Shown here piece by piece: positions 53,297 through 62,344 of a stretch of DNA of 64,000 nt. The position numbers and the translations under genes were made by a program. Location of the stretch: the NCBI GenBank assembly GCA_028292485.1, contig JAQGMG010000016.1, positions 37,944 to 101,943 on the forward strand, written 5' to 3'. The stretch is from Rhodocyclales bacterium (GTDB lineage: Bacteria > Pseudomonadota > Gammaproteobacteria > Burkholderiales > Rhodocyclaceae). Under the pieces are notes generated by a model. That model did no database searches. It was not told where the DNA came from and was given only the letters and a program-made list of their open reading frames with translations. Every line of letters starts with the position of its first letter. The first letter of the stretch is position 1.

Positions 53297-53716
53297 TCAA
53301 TACAGCCCTGTTCCGTCGCCACCGAAACGGTTACCGCCTTCACTGCCACGCAGAAAGCCGGTTTCGATGAAGGCCCAGATATTGGCAAAAGGAATGAAGC
53401 TGAGAAGCAGCCACCAGCCCGATTTGTCGCGGTCGTGCCAGCGTTTGACCTGCATTGCAAAACCCGCCCACACCATGACAATGTATAGCGGCACGGCTAC
53501 GACCAATCCGAGTTTTGGTGAGATGGCAAATGCGATGCCAACGACGGCATACAGCGGCAGCATCAGCAGAAACCCATACAGCCAGAAGACCTTGCGTGGA
53601 ACGCGCCCCTCGAAGGAAAACCAGATCTGCTTGAGCGACAGCTTCTCGCCTTCCTGATGGCTGATGTCGCTTACTTCTGACTTTGGTGCCTGATACGGAT
53701 TTTGTGCTGAATCCAT
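53297..53716 (-). CDS. DUF805 family membrane protein
   Basis: A 139-residue inner-membrane protein of the DUF805 (YhaH-like) family. The family opening is visible as 'WFSFEGRVPRKVFWLYGFLLMLPLY', and the closing motif is 'VKRWHDRDKSGWWLLLSFIPFANIW'. Four hydrophobic segments can be drawn. The first 30 residues are polar. I chose the ATG at 53716 (MDSAQNPYQAPKSE), since the longer track ORF adds a basic, unlikely leader. The ending 'GSEGGNRFGGDGTGLY' is the usual glycine-rich tail. The function of the family is unknown. Confidence 0.88.
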   Translation of the reverse strand: MDSAQNPYQAPKSEVSDISHQEGEKLSLKQIWFSFEGRVPRKVFWLYGFLLMLPLYAVVGIAFAISPKLGLVVAVPLYIVMVWAGFAMQVKRWHDRDKSGWWLLLSFIPFANIWAFIETGFLRGSEGGNRFGGDGTGLY

Positions 53717-53986
53717 TGTTTTCCCCTTGTTATGGTTGTGGCGTGTGAATACCCGATAATCATAGCGTGCCGTCCTGCTGCGGGCTACTGTTGATCGCTC
53801 CACTTTCCAGCAGTCCGTTCAAAAGAGTCCATTCGGGCGCTTCGTTACTCCACGAAAGCGGGGGAATAGGCATCTTCATCACCGGGCTATTTGGATGGAC
53901 GAGTTCTATGCTTCAAGCTGCGCGTGCCGGGCGACCGTGCCGCTTTGTACTGAATCGCGTGTGTAGTCATCCGAGAAAACTGAACA

Positions 53987-55468
53987 ATGGATATATCCAC
54001 TTCCAGTGCTGACAAGCCATATGACCGCGTAGCCGATCTGCTGTCACTGCAGAATGCTGTGCTCGAGGCTGTCGCGATAGGGCGCGAGCTGCCCGATGCG
54101 CTGGAACTGCTGTGCCGCGAATTCGAGCGCTTGAATGCCGGCGTTGTATGTTCCGTGCTGTTGCTGGAAGACAAGCGAATGCGGCATGGGGCGGCACCGA
54201 GTCTGCCGGACGCATTCGTCAAAGCCATCGACGGTTCTCCCATCGGCCCACAGGCCGGGTCGTGCGGCACTGCGGCATATACCCGCAAAGCCGTTGAAGT
54301 AACCGATATTGCGACCGATCCCTTGTGGCAGGACTACCGATCCTTCGCCTTGCCGTATGGCCTGCGCGCCTGCTGGTCGTCGCCCATTTTTTCGCGCGAC
54401 GGCGCAATCCTGGGCACTTTTGCACTGTATTTCAGGAAGCATCGCGGCCCCGGCGAATTCGAGCGTGAGGCGGTCAGGGTATCGACGCCGCTAGCGGCCA
54501 TTGCCATCGAGCGCAGTCGCATGGAGGCGAGCGAACGAGCACGCCAGGCCGAGCTGGCAGCCAGCAATACACGTATCGAGCAGTTGAACCAGACGCTCGA
54601 GCAGCGTGTTGCAGAACGTACCGGCGATCTGCGGCAGCGCAATGCCGAACTCGCGCGCGCTTTCGAGGAACTGCAGCGCACGCACGGTCAGTTGTTCGAG
54701 GCGAAGAAACTGGTCAGTCTCAGTCACCTTGTCGTCGGCGTGGCCTATGAACTCAATACGCCACTTGGCAATGCCCGCGTGCTGTCAACAACCATGCTGG
54801 AGCGCTGCCAGGCTTTCAGGAAAAGCACTGAAGCCCCGATGCGGCGCACCGACATGCTCCAGTTTCTTGCCGACATGACGGAAGGTTGCGAAATACTTGC
54901 GCGTTCGCTCGGGAACGCCGCAGACCGGATCGGCCGTTTCAAGGCCATCGCTGTCGATCACTCCACCTCGTCTCGCCGTCGCTTTGTACTGCGCGAGGTG
55001 GTTGAAGACGTCGCTGCCCTTTTCGAACCTGTGCTCGATCGCCTTCTATGCAGGATCGAACTGGACGTGCCAGGCGACATCATGCTGGATAGTTATCCAG
55101 GGCCGCTTGGGCAGGTGCTTTCCAACGCCCTGGATAATGCGCTGGAACATGGCTTGAAAGAACATGATCACGGCGTCATTCACATCGGCGCTGCGCGCGC
55201 AACGCCCTCAAGCATCGAGATACGCATCCGCGATAATGGCTGTGGCATTCCGCCACATGTGATCGACAATGTCTTTGATGCTTTCTTCACGACCGGCTTG
55301 GCCGATGGCTACAGCGGACTGGGACTGCATGTCGCGCACAACATCGTGCATGGTCTGCTCGGCGGGACCATAAGCATCGACAGCTCGGCACTGCAAGGTG
55401 CCACGGTCGTTGTGAACATTCCGCTGACTGCGCCCACAGCCGGACGTGCGCCCTACCTGCCGAATTGA
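53987..55468 (+). CDS. GAF-domain sensor kinase with Tyr in place of the H-box His
   Basis: A 493-residue soluble sensor. A GAF domain covers about residues 20-175 ('GSCGTAAYTRKAVEVTDIATDPLW', 'ACWSSPIFSRDGAILGTFALYF'). A coiled coil follows (about 180-235). The dimerisation segment reads VVGVAYELNTPLGNARV, where related kinases have VAHELNTPLGN. The phospho-acceptor His is therefore Tyr at about residue 254 (codon TAT, 54746-54748). The ATPase domain is intact: N-box 'NALDNALEHG', G1 'DNGCGIPP' and G2 'GYSGLGLHVAHNIV'. It may be a pseudokinase or act through a partner. No response regulator is adjacent. Confidence 0.87.
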   Translation: MDISTSSADKPYDRVADLLSLQNAVLEAVAIGRELPDALELLCREFERLNAGVVCSVLLLEDKRMRHGAAPSLPDAFVKAIDGSPIGPQAGSCGTAAYTRKAVEVTDIATDPLWQDYRSFALPYGLRACWSSPIFSRDGAILGTFALYFRKHRGPGEFEREAVRVSTPLAAIAIERSRMEASERARQAELAASNTRIEQLNQTLEQRVAERTGDLRQRNAELARAFEELQRTHGQLFEAKKLVSLSHLVVGVAYELNTPLGNARVLSTTMLERCQAFRKSTEAPMRRTDMLQFLADMTEGCEILARSLGNAADRIGRFKAIAVDHSTSSRRRFVLREVVEDVAALFEPVLDRLLCRIELDVPGDIMLDSYPGPLGQVLSNALDNALEHGLKEHDHGVIHIGAARATPSSIEIRIRDNGCGIPPHVIDNVFDAFFTTGLADGYSGLGLHVAHNIVHGLLGGTISIDSSALQGATVVVNIPLTAPTAGRAPYLPN

Positions 55469-55601
55469 TCCGGACTTCGTGCCAGATGAGCTCATTCACC
55501 GAACTGGATGTTGGGGGACAGCGCATCACGAGCTTGGTACTCAAGAACGGTTACCGCATAAAATATGGTTTGTGAATAAGAACAGTTCGGGGAAAATTTT
55601 C

Positions 55602-57293
55602 ATGCAATTTGCTTGTCCTGCTGCCGGTGTCTGGGCGTGCCGCGCTTTCTGCATTGTGCTGCTTACGATATGTGGCGCCGCAAACGCTGCCGGTCTTTCC
55701 GTATGGGAACTCCAGACACGACTTGCCACCGAGGGCGACGACACAAAGCCCGTCATCGTAAAAGTGCTGGCAGATGTACCGGACCAGGTGGATGAGGTTC
55801 TGATCGACATGGGCATAGATAGTGGCAGGAATATCAAAGATGGTACGAAGGGGAAGGGGCCTGAATTCGGCTATTCAGGCATTCCGTTTGTACGCATACG
55901 CAAAGCACTGACGCAGGCAAATGTGGCGTTTTTAACACCCGGGTTGCCCAGTGATCGCGACAGTGGTCTCGATCAAAATTGGCGGGAGGGCTTCTTGCAC
56001 CGCGATGACATTGGCAAAGTGGTTTCGGAAGCCAGGAAGCGCTTTCCAGCTGCACGCATTTATCTTGCGGGCTATGCAACCAGTGCTTCGTCTGTGCTCA
56101 ATATGGCGACCCATCGCCTTGCCGGCGTAGACGGATACGTCATTATCGGCGGATATTTTCGTCGGCATCGTAATGACAGCCTCGGCGATATCAAGGCTCG
56201 TGGCTTACTCATTCACGCACGTGGAAATCTTTGTGACGCAGGGCCAATGATCGAGGCGCGAGACGTTGCCGAGCAGGCACACTGGACGCTTGTCGAAGCG
56301 GGCTTCCCAACGCCTGACGCCCAGCCCGGATGTGCTGCAAGCATGCACGCCGGTCTGGGAGGCCTCGACGGGGAGTATTCGAAACTCCTGATTTCATGGA
56401 TAAAGAATCAGACACCTTTACCGCAACGGATCGGTGCAGAGAATCCGGCGGAAGCTCATATCGAAACCGTGCATATGATTCCCGCTGGCTCTCGCGGAAT
56501 ATTCGCGCGGAACACGTTGGAAATGACCTTGTTCACGCCTCTTGGGAACGGCCCTTTTCCGCTAGTAATATTCAATCATGGCGATGTCTCGTTGGAACCG
56601 GAAGACATTCGTCGACAGGTGCGATTTCGCGACATGTTCATGGCAAGAGAATTCCTGGCGCTGGGATTCGCCGTAGCGGAACCTGCACGACCGGGTATCG
56701 GCAGATCCAGTGGCATATATTCGGCTTATCCCTTGGCATATTCGGGTAGTAGCGCTCTTGACAAAGGAGAGCTTCATGCGCGTGAGGTATTCGCCGCAGT
56801 CGAATATTTGAGAACCCTGCCGCAAATCGATGCCGACAACATCGTGCTCAGCGGACAATCGGCAGGTGGCTTTGCAGTCATCGTTGTCGGCATGACAAAG
56901 CCATCGCCGCCATGGCTCAAGGCGATCGTCGACTTCTCCGGCGGTAGAACCGACTCGCCAATGGGGAAGGTTTCGACGGCCCTGCTGAAACCAATGATCG
57001 ATGCGTTTGGTGAAGCCGGAAAAACCACTCAGGTTCCCGAACTATGGATATTCGCCGAGAACGATAGCCGTTACAGTGCGGACACCATTCGCGCCTCGCA
57101 TGTGGCTTTCACGCAAGCGGGCGGACAAGCTGAGCTCTTGCTTTATCCTCCGTCGAAAGGCGACGGGCATTTTGTCTATCACGAGCCGGAAAAGTGGCGC
57201 GACGGCTTGCGCCAATTCATGCAGCGGGTTGGCCTTGTTTCGCCGCAGAGGCAGGATCCTGTGCAAAGTGCCCCTGTTGCGACCGTGCGTTAG
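55602..57293 (+). CDS. Exported tandem alpha/beta-hydrolase-like protein
   Basis: A 563-residue protein with an N-terminal signal peptide ending ANAAGL (about residue 30). Two hydrolase-like halves follow. The first (about 35-285) has 'AFLTPGLPSDRDSGL' and 'IYLAGYATSASSVLNMA', where the nucleophile elbow is not a clean GxSxG. The second (about 295-540) has an intact elbow GQSAGG in 'DNIVLSGQSAGGFAV', an Asp in 'LWIFAENDSRYS' and a His in 'GDGHFVYHEP'. The second half resembles dienelactone hydrolase/acetyl esterase folds. The ATG at 55602 is preferred to the track start (55446), as only it gives a signal peptide. The substrate is unknown. Confidence 0.8.
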   Translation: MQFACPAAGVWACRAFCIVLLTICGAANAAGLSVWELQTRLATEGDDTKPVIVKVLADVPDQVDEVLIDMGIDSGRNIKDGTKGKGPEFGYSGIPFVRIRKALTQANVAFLTPGLPSDRDSGLDQNWREGFLHRDDIGKVVSEARKRFPAARIYLAGYATSASSVLNMATHRLAGVDGYVIIGGYFRRHRNDSLGDIKARGLLIHARGNLCDAGPMIEARDVAEQAHWTLVEAGFPTPDAQPGCAASMHAGLGGLDGEYSKLLISWIKNQTPLPQRIGAENPAEAHIETVHMIPAGSRGIFARNTLEMTLFTPLGNGPFPLVIFNHGDVSLEPEDIRRQVRFRDMFMAREFLALGFAVAEPARPGIGRSSGIYSAYPLAYSGSSALDKGELHAREVFAAVEYLRTLPQIDADNIVLSGQSAGGFAVIVVGMTKPSPPWLKAIVDFSGGRTDSPMGKVSTALLKPMIDAFGEAGKTTQVPELWIFAENDSRYSADTIRASHVAFTQAGGQAELLLYPPSKGDGHFVYHEPEKWRDGLRQFMQRVGLVSPQRQDPVQSAPVATVR

Positions 57294-57403
57294 CCCGAGG
57301 CTATATGTGCCAGTGCCCCGGCAGACGTATTTAGCGCTAATAGCCGAGCTGACGCATTCGCGAGATAATCTGCGCCTCCCTTTTCAACCAGGCCTCCTTT
57401 ACG

Positions 57404-59125
57404 ATGACCTCGCTGACCGACACCCTCACCCAAACGGAGCAACACCGCTCCCTGCTCGAAGAAGCTTTACGTAGCCTGCCCTTGCCGGTCGTGCCTGCTT
57501 TCGGCTCAGCGGAAAGCCTGCAAGCCGTAGAGTTTGTCGTTTCGGGCGAAACGGTTGCTACCGCCAGCGGTGGGCGTGTTGCGGAGCTGTTCCCGCAGAC
57601 GGTGGCTGTCGCTGCAGGCCGCGTATTGCGCGCTGGTAAACCGCTGACCGAAACCGTGACAGGCAAGCGTGTCGCGGTGTTGTTTTCTGGCGGCCCTGCG
57701 CCGGGGGGCCACAACGTCGTATGCGGCCTCAAGCAGATGCTTGGTGCCGACAATGTGTTGCTCGGCGTGCAGGGCGGCCCCAAGGGTTTGCTGGCCGGTC
57801 GCATGGCGCCAGTGACGGAAGCTGATATCGCTGTGATCCGCAACACCGGCGGTTTCGACTTTCTCGGCACTGATCGCACCAAGATCAAGACAGCGGAACA
57901 GTTCGCGCAAGTTCGCGAAGTCTGTGTCAAGCACGAGATCGATGCGATTGTCATCATCGGTGGCGATGACTCGAACACCAATGCTGCGGTGCTCGCTGAA
58001 GAATTGTTTGCCGGTATGCATGCCGACGGCCGCGGCGTGCAGGTCATCGGTGTGCCGAAGACAATCGATGGCGATCTGCAACTTGGCGAGCTGCTGCCGA
58101 TTTCCTTCGGCTTCGATACCGCGACGCGAGTGTATGCCGAGCTCGTCGGCAATATATTGCAGGACTCGCGTTCATCCCTGAAGTACTGGCATTTCATCAA
58201 GCTGATGGGGCGTGCCGCTTCGCATGTGACGCTCGAAGTTGCCTTGCAGACCAAGCCAGCCGTGACGCTGATTTCCGAAGAGATTGCGCAGCGCAAGCAG
58301 TCGCTGGCCGAAGTGATCGAGCAGATCGCGCAAACGGTCGTTGCGCGTGCCCGCAAGGGGATTCATCACGGCGTGCTGCTGGTGCCGGAAGGCTTGATCG
58401 AGTTCATCCCGGAGATGAAGTCGCTCATCGATGAACTCAACGACGGCATGGCGCAACACGAAACGACGCTGGCATCTCTGGACGAGGCCGCCAAGCGCGA
58501 ATTCGTCTGCGGGAAACTTACGCCGCAGTATGCGAAGCTGTTTGCATCGCTGCCTGACTATATCCAGGACATGTTGCTGGCCGAGCGCGACTCGCATGGC
58601 AATCTGCAACTTTCGCTCATACCGACCGAACAATTGCTGGTCGACATGACGCGTCGCCGCATTCGCGAAATCGGCGATGAAAACGGTACGAAGATTCCAT
58701 TCGCCACGCAAAGCCACTTTTTCGGTTACGAAGGGCGTTGCGGCGCGCCGACGCTTTTCGATGCGGCCTATACGCTCAACCTGGGTTTGACGGCAGGTGC
58801 CTTGATCCTTGCAGGCAAGACCGGCTACATGGCAAGCATCGGCGACATCTTCACGGGCGGCGTGCCACTGGCGATACCATTGGCGGGTCTGCTCGATGTC
58901 GAGCGCCGTCATGGCAGCGAGGCAGTTGTCATCGAGAAGGCGCTGGTGAAGATCGACGCACCTGCCATGCAGTACTTCGTGTCGCGGCGCGAAGCCTGGG
59001 CGCAGGAAGACCTGTTTGCCTCACCGGGCCCGCGCCAGTTGTGGGGGCCGGTAGCGCGACAGGTGCCGGTGTCGGTGGCGCTCAATCGCGGGGCAGATTC
59101 GCTGGCGTTCCTGTTTGGCGGCTGA
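57404..59125 (+). CDS. pfp: Pyrophosphate-dependent 6-phosphofructokinase
   Basis: A 573-residue phosphofructokinase of the long PPi-dependent class, which reversibly phosphorylates fructose 6-phosphate with pyrophosphate. Phosphate-donor residues are in 'LFSGGPAPGGHN' and 'IIGGDDSNTNAAV'. The second Asp of GGDDS marks PPi use, where ATP enzymes have GGDGS. The catalytic loop is 'GVPKTIDGDLQ', and the sugar-phosphate site is 'KLMGRAASHVTLE'. Length and motifs match bacterial and plant PFP and not the 320-residue ATP enzyme. No convincing ribosome-binding site was found before the ATG. Confidence 0.93.
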   Translation: MTSLTDTLTQTEQHRSLLEEALRSLPLPVVPAFGSAESLQAVEFVVSGETVATASGGRVAELFPQTVAVAAGRVLRAGKPLTETVTGKRVAVLFSGGPAPGGHNVVCGLKQMLGADNVLLGVQGGPKGLLAGRMAPVTEADIAVIRNTGGFDFLGTDRTKIKTAEQFAQVREVCVKHEIDAIVIIGGDDSNTNAAVLAEELFAGMHADGRGVQVIGVPKTIDGDLQLGELLPISFGFDTATRVYAELVGNILQDSRSSLKYWHFIKLMGRAASHVTLEVALQTKPAVTLISEEIAQRKQSLAEVIEQIAQTVVARARKGIHHGVLLVPEGLIEFIPEMKSLIDELNDGMAQHETTLASLDEAAKREFVCGKLTPQYAKLFASLPDYIQDMLLAERDSHGNLQLSLIPTEQLLVDMTRRRIREIGDENGTKIPFATQSHFFGYEGRCGAPTLFDAAYTLNLGLTAGALILAGKTGYMASIGDIFTGGVPLAIPLAGLLDVERRHGSEAVVIEKALVKIDAPAMQYFVSRREAWAQEDLFASPGPRQLWGPVARQVPVSVALNRGADSLAFLFGG

Positions 59126-59154
59126 TCCGCGATTGGCGAAGGTTGATTCGTAAG

Positions 59155-59190
59155 AAAAATGGCCGTGTATTTTCTTCCACGGCCATTTTT
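59155..59190 (+). terminator. Intrinsic terminator after the PPi-phosphofructokinase gene
   Basis: AAAAATGGCCGTG (59155-59167) and CACGGCCATTTTT (59178-59190) form a perfect 13-bp stem around ten bases. The T-run lies within the right arm, 30 bases after the stop. The A-run on the left arm lets it work in both directions, which suits the convergent corA. Confidence 0.9.
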
Positions 59191-59246
59191 ATTCCTGCGT
59201 CCTGCAGGCTGCCAGGGCGTGTTCACATGGTAGTGCGCTACTGTCG

Positions 59247-60374
59247 TTAGAAACCCTTGCGAGTACGGCGTTGCCGCCACAGCAAGGTGCCCAGCAATAC
59301 GAAACCTGCAACGACCACCGCGATCGATGCCAGCTCCCAACCGTCTTTGCGGTTGAGCCAGGGCATGTACTGGAAGTTCATGCCGAAGAAACCCGTGATC
59401 AAGGTCGCGGGCGCGAGCATGGTGGTGACGATGGTCAGCAGCCGCAACTCGTTGTTGAGGCGATGGCTGACGCTGGCGAGGTGGATATCGAGCAGACCGC
59501 CGATCAATTCGCGCAGGCCATCAAGCTGTTCGATCACATGCACGCAATGATCGTAGATATCGCGGAAGTAGGGCAGCGTCTCGCGGCTGATCAGGTGCTC
59601 TTCGGTGCGTAGCACGGAAGTCAGCGTTTCACGTGTCGGCCAGATGCTGCGCCTGAGTTCCAGCGTTTCATGCTTGAGGTGATTGATGCGCGCCATTGCG
59701 TCGCGCGGCGTCTCGTTGATGAGCGAGTCCTCCAGATCTTCGATGGCGACAGACAGCGCTTCGACCATGACGAAGTAGCGGTCAACCACGGCGTCAATCA
59801 GGGCATGCATGACGCCGTCCACGCCCACACGGCGGGGCAAGCTGTGGCGTTGCCGTATGCGCTCGCGGATGGGCGCGAAGATGCCGGTGGGGCGCTCCTG
59901 GAAGCTCAGCACGAAGTCTTTGCCGAGGACGAGACTGATGTGCTCGGGTTGGCAATCGAGCTGAGCGGAGTCATAAGCAAACGCTTTCAGCACCACGAAC
60001 ACGTAATGCCCATAATCCTCGAACTTGGGACGTTGCCCGGTATTGACGATGTCTTCGAGCACCAAGGGATGAAGATTGAAACGATCTCCAATCTCTTTCA
60101 TCACATCAGGATCGTGCAGGCCATATACATTGAGCCAGATGTTGCGATGCTGCTTCTGATACAGGCGCGACTCCTCAAGCGTCTTGAAGGTTACTTCCTT
60201 CAGTTCCTTCTCATCGAAATCAAAGACCGTGAGCGCGGGTTCGCGGACCTTGATCTCGCCGAGATGCTGCACGCTGCCAGGTGCCTGGCCGATCTTGGCG
60301 CTCAGGTGGGGTGCGCGCGGCGGCGCAGGTTTTTTGAAACGACTCTTCAAGCGGCTACTGAGGCGGCTCATCAT
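59247..60374 (-). CDS. corA: Magnesium/cobalt transporter CorA
   Basis: A 375-residue pentameric divalent-cation channel of the inner membrane. The large N-terminal cytoplasmic domain includes 'IWLNVYGLHDPDVMKEIGDRFNLHPLVLEDI'-type sequence (segment LHPLVLEDI). The long stalk helix is followed by two C-terminal membrane helices. The signature GMN is present in 'TGFFGMNFQYMPWL', next to the MP.L selectivity loop. The basic C-terminus is RRQRRTRKGF. Two ATGs adjoin at the start (60374 and 60371). Either is possible. Confidence 0.93.
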   Translation of the reverse strand: MMSRLSSRLKSRFKKPAPPRAPHLSAKIGQAPGSVQHLGEIKVREPALTVFDFDEKELKEVTFKTLEESRLYQKQHRNIWLNVYGLHDPDVMKEIGDRFNLHPLVLEDIVNTGQRPKFEDYGHYVFVVLKAFAYDSAQLDCQPEHISLVLGKDFVLSFQERPTGIFAPIRERIRQRHSLPRRVGVDGVMHALIDAVVDRYFVMVEALSVAIEDLEDSLINETPRDAMARINHLKHETLELRRSIWPTRETLTSVLRTEEHLISRETLPYFRDIYDHCVHVIEQLDGLRELIGGLLDIHLASVSHRLNNELRLLTIVTTMLAPATLITGFFGMNFQYMPWLNRKDGWELASIAVVVAGFVLLGTLLWRQRRTRKGF

Positions 60375-60683
60375 GGAAGACTCTCGAAACGGGTGGGCAT
60401 GCCGACGACAACGCGTGTCGGCGGGGAGTTTGAGTATGATGCATCCGCGGATTATCGCAGCACAATGCGCCCCCTGATCTGCGTGCTAACGTCGCAGTCC
60501 TGCGCCGTGCGCAAGTATGATCTGTAGCAGAGCCTTGTGGCGGCGGTTCGTGGATCATGCCGGAGCTGCGCCGCTGCTGCGTCGGTCGCCGGAGAAGCCC
60601 TCCGGGCGCCGGGCGGGACGAAAAGGGTTCAAGGGTTTCATTTCTAGTTGGATGCTTAGTTGGGTGTTTAGGGAGAACAGCGC
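60375..60683. other. Divergent gap between corA and pntA
   Basis: The 309-base stretch holds no ORF that I would call a gene. It must contain the promoters for corA leftwards and for pntAB rightwards. A GC-rich stem (GCCCTCCGGGCGCCGGGCGG region near 60600) could form a hairpin, but I cannot assign it a role. No riboswitch-like magnesium element is recognisable by eye. Confidence 0.4.
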
Positions 60684-62303
60684 ATGTCACTGCTTATTGG
60701 AGTGCCTCGGGAGATATTTGCGGGAGAGAAGCGCGTCGCGACCGTTCCCGAAGTTGTGGAGAAGCTGATCAAGCTGGGCTTCAAGGTCGTCGTCGAAAGC
60801 GGAGCAGGGGATGCTGCCAACTGCAGCGATGAGGCCTACCGTGCTGCGGGCGCCGAGATCGCGGCGAGCGCGGCGGAATTGTGGGCGGGCGCCGACATCG
60901 TGTTCAAGGTGCGTGCTCCGAGCGACGAAGAGGTCGGTCTGCTGCGCGCAGGCAGCACGCTGGTGTCCTTCATCTGGCCGGCGCAGAACCCCGAGCTGAT
61001 GCAGAAGCTCGCCGCCCGCAAGGTCACGGTGCTGGCCATCGATGCCTTGCCGCGCCAGCTCTCGCGCGCTCAGAAGATGGATGCGCTGACTTCGCAGGCC
61101 GGCGTGGCCGGCTACCGTGCAGTCATCGAGGCGGCCAATGGTTTCGGCCGCTTCTTCAATGGCCAGATCACGGCCGCCGGCAAGGTGCCGCCGGCCAAGG
61201 TCTTCATCGCCGGCGCCGGCGTGGCGGGCCTTGCCGCTATCGGCACGGCAGCGGGTCTGGGCGCCATCGTGCGTGCCAACGACACGCGTGCTGAAGTGGC
61301 CGACCAGGTCAAGTCGCTCGGTGGCGAGTTCGTCAAGGTCGAGTACGAGGAGGAAGGTTCAGGCGGTGGCGGTTACGCCAAGGTCATGAGCGAGGGCTTC
61401 CAGCAGGCGCAGCGCGAGATGTATGCGCAGCAGGCGCGTGAAGTGGACATCATCATCACCACCGCGCTGATTCCCGGCAAGCCTGCGCCCAAGCTGATTA
61501 CCGCCGAGATGGTCGCTTCGATGAAGCCGGGCAGCGTGATTGTCGACATGGCTGCCGAGCAGGGTGGCAACTGCGAACTGACCGAACCCGGCAAGTCCGT
61601 GTTGAAGCATGGCGTGACCATCATCGGCTACACCGATTTGGTGAGCCGTCTGTCACGGCAATCCTCGACGCTCTACGCGACCAACCTGTTCCGCCTCGCC
61701 GAAGAACTGTGCAAGACCAAGGATGGCCAGATCAACGTCAATTTCGAAGACGACGCGATTCGTGGCCTTACCGTCATCAAGGACGGCCAGATCACCTGGC
61801 CGGCGCCGGCCCCCAAGCTGCCCGCCGTGGCGGCCAAGCCCGCCGCCGCGAGTTTGGCAGCTTCAGCCGTCGCCAAGAAGTCAGGCCATGGGCATGGCAG
61901 CAGCGAGCCGATGTCGCACCAGAAGCTGGCCGTCATGTTCGGCATCGCAGCGGTGTTGTTCTGGGTCATCGGCGCCAATGCGCCAGCAGCCTTCCTCGGC
62001 CACTTTACGGTGTTCGTGCTGGCCTGCTTCGTGGGCTACATGGTGGTGTGGAACGTGAAACCCGCATTGCATACGCCGCTGATGAGCGTGACCAATGCGG
62101 TAAGCAGCATCATCGCTATTGGTGCGCTGGTGCAGATCGCGCCGCCGCTGTCGGGGGGACTGTCTGCGGGCATGACTGCGGGTATCTCGCGTCCTGACGA
62201 AGTGATCCGCTGGCTCGCCATTGGTGCCATCGTGCTGGCCACCATCAACATGTTCGGCGGCTTCGCGGTGACCCAGCGGATGCTGGCGATGTTCCGTAAA
62301 TAA
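60684..62303 (+). CDS. pntA: NAD(P) transhydrogenase subunit alpha (proton-translocating)
   Basis: A 539-residue subunit of the inner-membrane transhydrogenase, which couples proton entry to hydride transfer from NADH to NADP. The N-terminal domain I binds NAD(H) and carries '[23 protein letters not shown]' and '[18 protein letters not shown]'. An Ala/Pro-rich linker with '[11 protein letters not shown]' leads into four C-terminal membrane helices. Domain I and the membrane part are fused as in E. coli, whereas some relatives split them into pntAA and pntAB. pntB follows after 41 bases. Confidence 0.95.
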   Translation: MSLLIGVPREIFAGEKRVATVPEVVEKLIKLGFKVVVESGAGDAANCSDEAYRAAGAEIAASAAELWAGADIVFKVRAPSDEEVGLLRAGSTLVSFIWPAQNPELMQKLAARKVTVLAIDALPRQLSRAQKMDALTSQAGVAGYRAVIEAANGFGRFFNGQITAAGKVPPAKVFIAGAGVAGLAAIGTAAGLGAIVRANDTRAEVADQVKSLGGEFVKVEYEEEGSGGGGYAKVMSEGFQQAQREMYAQQAREVDIIITTALIPGKPAPKLITAEMVASMKPGSVIVDMAAEQGGNCELTEPGKSVLKHGVTIIGYTDLVSRLSRQSSTLYATNLFRLAEELCKTKDGQINVNFEDDAIRGLTVIKDGQITWPAPAPKLPAVAAKPAAASLAASAVAKKSGHGHGSSEPMSHQKLAVMFGIAAVLFWVIGANAPAAFLGHFTVFVLACFVGYMVVWNVKPALHTPLMSVTNAVSSIIAIGALVQIAPPLSGGLSAGMTAGISRPDEVIRWLAIGAIVLATINMFGGFAVTQRMLAMFRK

Positions 62304-62344
62304 GGTTCCGCAAGGAAACTTAGGCACACAAGGAAAAAACAAAA

